From the NCBI GenBank assembly GCA_031539425.1, contig JAVKLI010000098.1, forward strand, positions 1-8,315: a DNA stretch of 8,315 nt, given 5' to 3'. The notes under the pieces are model-generated. The model saw nothing but the letters and a program-made list of their open reading frames with translations. It ran no database searches and was not told the origin of the DNA. Shown here in pieces: positions 7,328 through 8,315 of this stretch. The DNA comes from UBA4416 sp031539425 (GTDB lineage: Bacteria > Bacteroidota > Bacteroidia > B-17B0 > Aurantibacillaceae). The first letter of the stretch is position 1. Each line of letters opens with the position of its first letter. Position numbers and translations under genes: made by a program.

Positions 7328-7364
7328 AAAACGCCAGTTTAACTAAGTTAGGCTGGCGTTTTTT
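7328..7364. terminator. Bidirectional intrinsic terminator between recA and gmk
   Basis: The arms AAAACGCCAG (7328-7337) and CTGGCGTTTT (7353-7362) form a perfect 10-bp stem with a 15-nt loop, continuing into T residues to 7364. It is the most GC-rich hairpin between genes in the window. It lies 24 nt after the recA stop and 12 nt beyond the gmk stop (7377-7379, minus strand). On the opposite strand the stem is likewise followed by TTTT, so it can end both converging transcripts, with the stronger T-run serving recA. Confidence 0.9.
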
Positions 7365-7376
7365 AGATTTATATGA

Positions 7377-7952
7377 TTATTGGTTACCTATAAATTGTTT
7401 AATAGCTAGCTCTACTTCTTGTATTGCTTGTTCTAAAGTATCGTTTACAATAATAACATCAAACTGAGGTGCAAAAGTTAATTCTTCTGTTACTTTATTT
7501 AAACGAATGGTTAAATTTTCATCACTTTCTGTATTTCTATTTATAAGCCGCTGTTTTAATATCTCTTCGCTTGGTGGTTTAATAAATATGGCTAAAGCAT
7601 TTGAATTAAATTGTTGTTTCAAATTTAAACCGCCTTTTACGTCAATATCAAAAATTACATGTTGATTGTTTTTCCAAATTTTTTCTACTTCACTTTTTAA
7701 TGTACCGTAAAATAGGTCTTTATAAACTTCTTCCCACTCAATAAACTCATTGTTACTTACCTTACATTTAAAATCAGATTCTGATAAAAAATAATAATCT
7801 TTTCCATCAATTTCGTTGCTTCGTTTGGTACGGCTTGTAGCAGAAATAGAAAATGCCAATTCATTTTTACAGCGTTCTAAAATTTTTTTTACAATAGTTG
7901 TTTTTCCTGCGCCAGATGGTGCTGATAGTATGATGAGTTTACCATTAAACAT
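7377..7952 (-). CDS. gmk: Guanylate kinase
   Basis: This enzyme phosphorylates GMP to GDP with ATP in the cytoplasm, an essential step of guanine nucleotide synthesis and salvage. I start at the ATG at 7952 (191 residues, a normal length for the family); a TTG two codons upstream is less likely. The P-loop is APSGAGKTT at 11-19. The GMP-binding region has SATSRTKRSNEIDGKDYYF at 37-55, with R41, R44 and Y53 in the expected places, then FIEW (E72) and YGT at 82-84. DIDVKGG at 102-108 is the Walker-B-like strand, and the lid carries R135, R139 and R150. All key residues are present. It converges with recA. In many Bacteroidota gmk follows a yicC-type gene and precedes nadD. Neither is seen here, and an IS30-type transposase lies upstream instead. 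Confidence 0.97.
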   Translation of the reverse strand: MFNGKLIILSAPSGAGKTTIVKKILERCKNELAFSISATSRTKRSNEIDGKDYYFLSESDFKCKVSNNEFIEWEEVYKDLFYGTLKSEVEKIWKNNQHVIFDIDVKGGLNLKQQFNSNALAIFIKPPSEEILKQRLINRNTESDENLTIRLNKVTEELTFAPQFDVIIVNDTLEQAIQEVELAIKQFIGNQ

Positions 7953-8045
7953 AAGCAATAATACGAATATTATTTTTTATACTTTTACATATTAAAAAAT
8001 TAATTTTTTTTATTTAATCTTAGATTCAACTAATAAATGCAACTT

Positions 8046-8073
8046 TTGATAGGAGTAAATTAGATTATTTTTT
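8046..8073 (+). promoter_or_regulatory. Weak candidate promoter toward the transposase
   Basis: TTG at 8046-8048 and TATTTTTT at 8066-8073, with a 17-nt spacer, resemble the Bacteroidota pattern, but the final G of TAnnTTTG is a T. It would read rightward through the hairpin at 8082-8103 into the transposase. In DNA this AT-rich, partial matches are common. Confidence 0.25.
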
Positions 8074-8081
8074 CAAAAAAA

Positions 8082-8103
8082 GAAAAGAAAACAGTTTCTT
8101 TTC
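8082..8103. repeat. Purine/pyrimidine inverted repeat near the presumed IS boundary
   Basis: GAAAAGAAA (8082-8090) and TTTCTTTTC (8095-8103) are perfect 9-base inverted arms around the 4-base loop ACAG, so one arm is all purine and the other all pyrimidine. A smaller dyad, CTTTC/GAAAG (8106-8110 and 8113-8117), follows directly. It lies 58 nt upstream of the transposase ATG. It could be a structure near the IS end that limits read-through, or part of a palindromic host target, since IS30 elements often choose symmetric targets. Confidence 0.6.
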
Positions 8104-8315
8104 CTCTTTCCTGAAAGGTAAAATTATCGTACTTGCCCCTCGACCAAAATTTGCATTAAGCATGATTCATTTAATCCAATCACAAAGATACATAATAGCT
8201 GTATTACACAAACAAAATTGTTCACAAACACACCTTGCACAACAAATAGGGAAGCATAAATCAGTTGTTTGTATGGAGTTGAAACGCAACATTGTTAGTT
8301 CATTAGCTGAATATA
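8104..8315 (+). mobile_element. IS30-family insertion sequence, left part only (boundary uncertain)
   Basis: The presence of an IS is inferred from the transposase start at 8162. The element runs out of the window to the right. The left end is not defined: the terminal inverted repeat cannot be recognised without its partner at the other end, and no target duplication can be checked. The start given is only a guess, placed after the hairpin and near the rise in G+C content. Confidence 0.4.
8162..8315 (+). CDS. IS30-family transposase, N-terminal fragment
   Basis: An ATG at 8162 opens 51 codons that run off the right edge. The start MIHLIQSQRYIIAVLHKQ, then SQTHLAQQIGKHKSVV and ELKRN, matches the N-terminal helix-turn-helix of IS30-family transposases, whose usual form is 'L...QRY.I..L...G.SQ..IA..IG..KSTISRE.KRN'. 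This region binds the terminal inverted repeats. The catalytic DDE domain is outside the window. One difference from the usual form is that the normally conserved Ser-Arg before Glu in the recognition helix is Cys-Met (residues 37-38). This may be natural variation or a sign of decay. Intactness cannot be judged from this piece. Confidence 0.75.
   Translation, partial: MIHLIQSQRYIIAVLHKQNCSQTHLAQQIGKHKSVVCMELKRNIVSSLAEY

Larger units (their letters stand above)
7953..8161. other. Gene-free AT-rich region between gmk and the IS30 transposase
   Basis: No protein-coding frame or RNA gene is apparent. The part next to gmk (about 7953-8080) is extremely AT-rich and must hold the gmk promoter, but no leftward TAnnTTTG box with a properly spaced TTG was found. 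The part next to the transposase (about 8118-8160) is visibly richer in G and C (for example CTTGCCCCTCGACC). This hints that the boundary between host DNA and the insertion sequence falls in between. Confidence 0.5.

Noticed and set aside
7953..8100. Possible remnant of a yicC gene upstream of gmk on the minus strand
   Set aside because: The translated minus strand shows frequent stops and no YicC-like C-terminal sequence.
1..8315. CRISPR array, tRNA or rRNA genes, riboswitch
   Set aside because: No regularly spaced repeats, cloverleaf-like segments or conserved RNA motifs were found on either strand; gaps between genes are all under about 210 bases.

Overview
This AT-rich window looks like chromosomal DNA of a member of the Bacteroidota. 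The evidence is the gene content and protein style: a SPOR-tailed amidase divergent from lptD, a BI-1 family protein, and a RecA with the Cys-rich 'CCCIFINQL' strand. Promoter-like TAnnTTTG boxes lie at the expected distance upstream of two genes, and no clear Shine-Dalgarno sequences precede the starts, which also fits the phylum. The exact lineage cannot be fixed from the sequence alone.

Layout: the left part (1-2667) is a leftward run in transcription order. It holds an N-acetylmuramoyl-L-alanine amidase, an RluA-family pseudouridine synthase 13 nt behind it, and the first 47 codons of an MmeI-like methyltransferase/restriction protein that leaves the window at base 1. A short divergent intergenic region separates the amidase from a rightward run: lptD (outer-membrane LPS assembly), a seven-helix BI-1/YccA-family protein, and recA. 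recA and the leftward gmk converge on one strong stem-loop that probably terminates both. After about 200 bases of very AT-rich, gene-free DNA upstream of gmk, the right edge carries the start of an IS30-family transposase.

Functionally, the core is housekeeping: peptidoglycan cleavage, LPS export, rRNA/tRNA modification, recombination and GMP phosphorylation. The two accessory elements are both cut by the window edges: a probable restriction-modification gene on the left and an insertion sequence on the right. I do not see a new multi-gene system here. The most unusual points are the following. The lptD reading frame encodes a convincing signal peptide with no standard start codon in front of it. 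Clustered inverted repeats lie just upstream of the recA promoter. An IS30-type insertion sits directly behind the gmk 5' region.
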